DNA of 24,687 nucleotides from MGBC114844 sp910585855 (lineage in GTDB: Bacteria; Bacillota; Clostridia; Lachnospirales; Lachnospiraceae): the NCBI GenBank assembly GCA_965646165.1, contig CBFFYP010000068.1:1-24687 (forward strand), given 5' to 3'. Positions 22,553-24,687 of this stretch are shown in pieces. A program made the translations under genes and the position numbers. The notes beneath the pieces were generated by a model. That model was not told the DNA's origin. It did no database searches and saw only the letters and a list, made by a program, of their open reading frames with translations. Numbering within the stretch: position 1 is the first letter of the stretch; the number at the start of each line of letters is the position of its first letter.

Positions 22553-24481
22553 ATGGATAGTCAAAAAAGAGAAAATATTTTAAATCTTGCTTTAAGTGCA
22601 ACGCCAGAAGAGTTAGAGCAGTCATTGGTATTGGATTCTGGATTTGAAGCGGAAACACAGTTATGGGAAGTTATTGTTCGTTATGATGTAGGAACTTTAC
22701 CGGAAATGGAGGAGAATAGAGAGGGGCTTTGGGAACAGCTTCAAAGAGCAGGGGTGCTTGGTACAAGAGAATTGGAGCAAAAGAGAGGGATTCGAGTTGT
22801 GGAATTGCTTGGGGGATATGGGATTTTGACATTGACAAGACCTCAGATTTTAAAATTATCAAACGTACCGGAAATTACTTATATTGAGATGCCGAAAAGG
22901 CTGTTCTTTTCTGTGGACAAGGGAAGGGCAGCCTCTTGTATTTCCCCTCTTCAGACTGGAACAGTTGGTGGAGCAAGGCAAAGACTGTTAGGAAATGGAG
23001 TATTGGTTGCGATATTGGATTCTGGAATTGATTATTTTCACCCGGATTTTCGAAAAAAAGACGGAAGCACCAGAATTTTACGAATTTGGGATCAGACAGC
23101 AGTATGGCAGCCAAGACAAGAGGAAATAGAAGGCGAACAGGAAAATGGAAATGAAGAACAGGCAGGTAGCAGAGAACAAATAGGAATTTTTAGATATCAA
23201 ATGGGAGTGGAATACACTGAAGCACAGATTAATGAAGCATTAAGCCGCAGTACCAGACAGGAAGCATTAAAGGTAGTACCAGTTACAGACAGTACTGCAT
23301 CTGGACATGGAACAGCAGTGGCATCTATTGCTGCCGGAAACGGAAACGGCAGTCAGGGCGAGCAGTATCGGGGAGTTGCACCGGAGAGCAGTTTATTGAT
23401 TGTAAAAGTAGGAACACCAAGAGAAAACAGTTTTCCTCGTACCACGGAGCTTATGATGGCGGTAGATTATACATTGCGTACAGCAGCAGCACTTCGTATG
23501 CCGGTTGCGATTAATATTAGTATCGGAAATAATTATGGTTCACATGACGGGACATCGTTATTGGAAACTTATTTAGATACGGCTTCTGATACCGGAAGAG
23601 CTGTGATCTGTATTGGAACAGGGAATGAGGGAGCTTCTCGTGCTCATGTATCGGTTCAGTTAGAAGAAAGAAGGATACAGGAAGTAGAGTTTTCTATCAG
23701 TACCTATGAAACAGGACTGACCATTCAGCTTTGGAAACGATATACGGATAGTTTTCAAGTCGAGTTAATCAGTCCGTCTGGTGCAACAGCAGGGCCGTTT
23801 CGACAGGAATTAGGAACACAGGAATTTCGGCTAGAACAGACAAAATTGCTGTTATATTATGGAGAACCAGCACCTTATACGCAGGCGCAGGAAGTTTTTT
23901 TGGATTTTTTGCCGCAGGATACTTATCTCAATACTGGTATTTGGAGAATCCGTTTAATCCCGGAGCGAATTGTGGCAGGAGATGTGAATCTTTGGCTTCC
24001 CGGAAGCGGAGCTGTAAATTTTGGAACAGGTTTTTTAATGCCGACACCAAATATTACACTGACCATTCCGTCTACAGCCGCAAAAGTAATTTCAGTTGCA
24101 GCTTATGATACAGCCAAAAATGCTTATGCCAATTTTTCCGGCAGAGGTTTTACCCGTGTAACAAATCAAGTAAAACCAGATCTTGCTGCTCCCGGTGTAG
24201 GAATTATGTCGGCGAGTGTAGGCGGAGGGTATGGCAGCCGAAGCGGGACTTCTTTTGCAACACCATTTGTAACCGGGAGTGCAGCATTGATGCTTGAATG
24301 GGGAATTATACGGGGAAGAGATCCCTATCTTTATGGTGCTGTTATAATTAGACTAAAATACGATTTTTATGGTAAGAAGTCTTTTGAATGGAGGGAGGAC
24401 ACTAGAGGACGCTGGAGGATGCTAGATTCGAAAACGGTGGGCAGCCTGCTGTTCCGGTTTCCAAAAAGCAAGGAGTTCTAA
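22553..24481 (+). CDS. S8 (subtilisin-like) peptidase, C-terminus replaced by repeat DNA
   Basis: A serine protease of the clostridial S8/CspA-like group. It has an N-terminal prodomain-like part (about 1-125) and a catalytic triad of Asp156 (VAILDSGID), His252 (SGHGTAVAS) and Ser567 (SGTSFATPFVTG). Between His and Ser is a large insertion typical of these proteins (about 345-500). No secretion signal is seen. Homology holds through RGRDPYLYG, ending at residue 595 (24337). The last 47 residues do not look like the family, which as I recall it continues here with a conserved basic stretch, and the final 30 are read from family A copy 3. So the gene appears cut at its 3' end. All catalytic residues are kept, so activity is possible; a damaged copy is equally possible. 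The ribosome site (AGGATCGG) is weak. Confidence 0.82.
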   Translation: MDSQKRENILNLALSATPEELEQSLVLDSGFEAETQLWEVIVRYDVGTLPEMEENREGLWEQLQRAGVLGTRELEQKRGIRVVELLGGYGILTLTRPQILKLSNVPEITYIEMPKRLFFSVDKGRAASCISPLQTGTVGGARQRLLGNGVLVAILDSGIDYFHPDFRKKDGSTRILRIWDQTAVWQPRQEEIEGEQENGNEEQAGSREQIGIFRYQMGVEYTEAQINEALSRSTRQEALKVVPVTDSTASGHGTAVASIAAGNGNGSQGEQYRGVAPESSLLIVKVGTPRENSFPRTTELMMAVDYTLRTAAALRMPVAINISIGNNYGSHDGTSLLETYLDTASDTGRAVICIGTGNEGASRAHVSVQLEERRIQEVEFSISTYETGLTIQLWKRYTDSFQVELISPSGATAGPFRQELGTQEFRLEQTKLLLYYGEPAPYTQAQEVFLDFLPQDTYLNTGIWRIRLIPERIVAGDVNLWLPGSGAVNFGTGFLMPTPNITLTIPSTAAKVISVAAYDTAKNAYANFSGRGFTRVTNQVKPDLAAPGVGIMSASVGGGYGSRSGTSFATPFVTGSAALMLEWGIIRGRDPYLYGAVIIRLKYDFYGKKSFEWREDTRGRWRMLDSKTVGSLLFRFPKSKEF

Positions 24482-24687
24482 GACTTCTGCCTTTTCTTTT
24501 CTCCAACCGGACAGACCGGGGCGCAATTCGCCCTCATGACAGGCGAAATGGAATTGGTGTAAGGAAGGATTTTACCAGTTGTAATATAGCTTCTTTCCTA
24601 TCATATGGGCTAAACACGCCCCTTTTTTTTCACACCCTGCATAGAAGCAGGATGTGAAAAAAATCTTAGATTTTCGAGCAGAAGTCC
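24387..24687 (+). repeat. Family A foldback repeat, copy 3 (cut by window edge)
   Basis: Closely similar to 13883-14245 over the left arm and core and to the reverse complement of 1-270. The left end has three 10-bp units (24391-24420), each ending in GAGGAC or GAGGAT. The hairpin CACACCCTGC/GCAGGATGTG lies at about 24630-24660. The right arm would begin at the window's last bases (GCAGAAGT). The element overlaps and supplies the end of the S8 peptidase reading frame, in the same orientation. With copy 1 it gives the window inverted repeats at both edges. Confidence 0.82.

Noticed and set aside
1..24687. CRISPR array, tRNA or rRNA genes
   Set aside because: No regularly spaced short direct repeats, and no tRNA or rRNA-like sequence recognised on either strand.

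Overview
The window looks like a chromosomal segment of a motile, low-GC Gram-positive anaerobe, most likely a Clostridia/Lachnospiraceae-type bacterium. The basis is AT-rich codon use, strong AGGAGG ribosome sites, CsrA-controlled flagellin, several chemoreceptors, a cytoplasmic BMP-domain protein and a clostridial S8 peptidase. This placement is inference; there is no rRNA or other marker gene here.

Layout. 1-2829: a repeat, a multi-membrane chemoreceptor (minus strand) and a divergent short-chain dehydrogenase. 3158-3957: a FimB/FimE-sized tyrosine recombinase flanked by inverted recombination-like sites, with an outward-facing sigma-28-type promoter inside the segment. 4041-6387: csrA and a large flagellin, both with CsrA-type GGA sites over their ribosome sites. 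6512-13868: a tight six-gene operon of two glycosyltransferases (GT2, GT11) and Gmd, ColD, ColC and ManC. 14595-17415: a LysR regulator divergent from an opine-dehydrogenase-family gene and a flavin reductase. 17623-22092: a metallophosphoesterase, a ParB-like/BMP fusion protein and a second chemoreceptor, all minus strand. 22553-24481: an S8 peptidase whose C-terminus runs into a repeat.

How it fits together. The central block reads as a flagellar surface module. A possible DNA-inversion switch could turn sigma-28 transcription of csrA and flagellin on or off. CsrA would then act on flagellin translation. The sugar operon appears to build GDP-L-colitose from mannose-1-phosphate and GTP. ColD carries the His-for-Lys exchange of PMP-dependent 3-dehydratases and closely resembles ColD as I recall it. 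The GT2 and GT11 enzymes could place this 3,6-dideoxysugar on flagellin. In the orientation given, the sigma-28 promoter faces away from csrA, so this copy would be the OFF state for that promoter.

A second theme is a set of non-coding elements. Three copies of family A (about 300-360 bp) and three of family B (about 150-230 bp) have unrelated cores but share end motifs: GGAGGACGCC-like at one end and GGCTGT(GT)-like at the other. All six lie just 3' of a gene and in the same orientation as that gene. In family B the outer stem is kept while its sequence differs completely between copies, as expected of a structured RNA or a foldback element under structural selection. I do not recognise either family.
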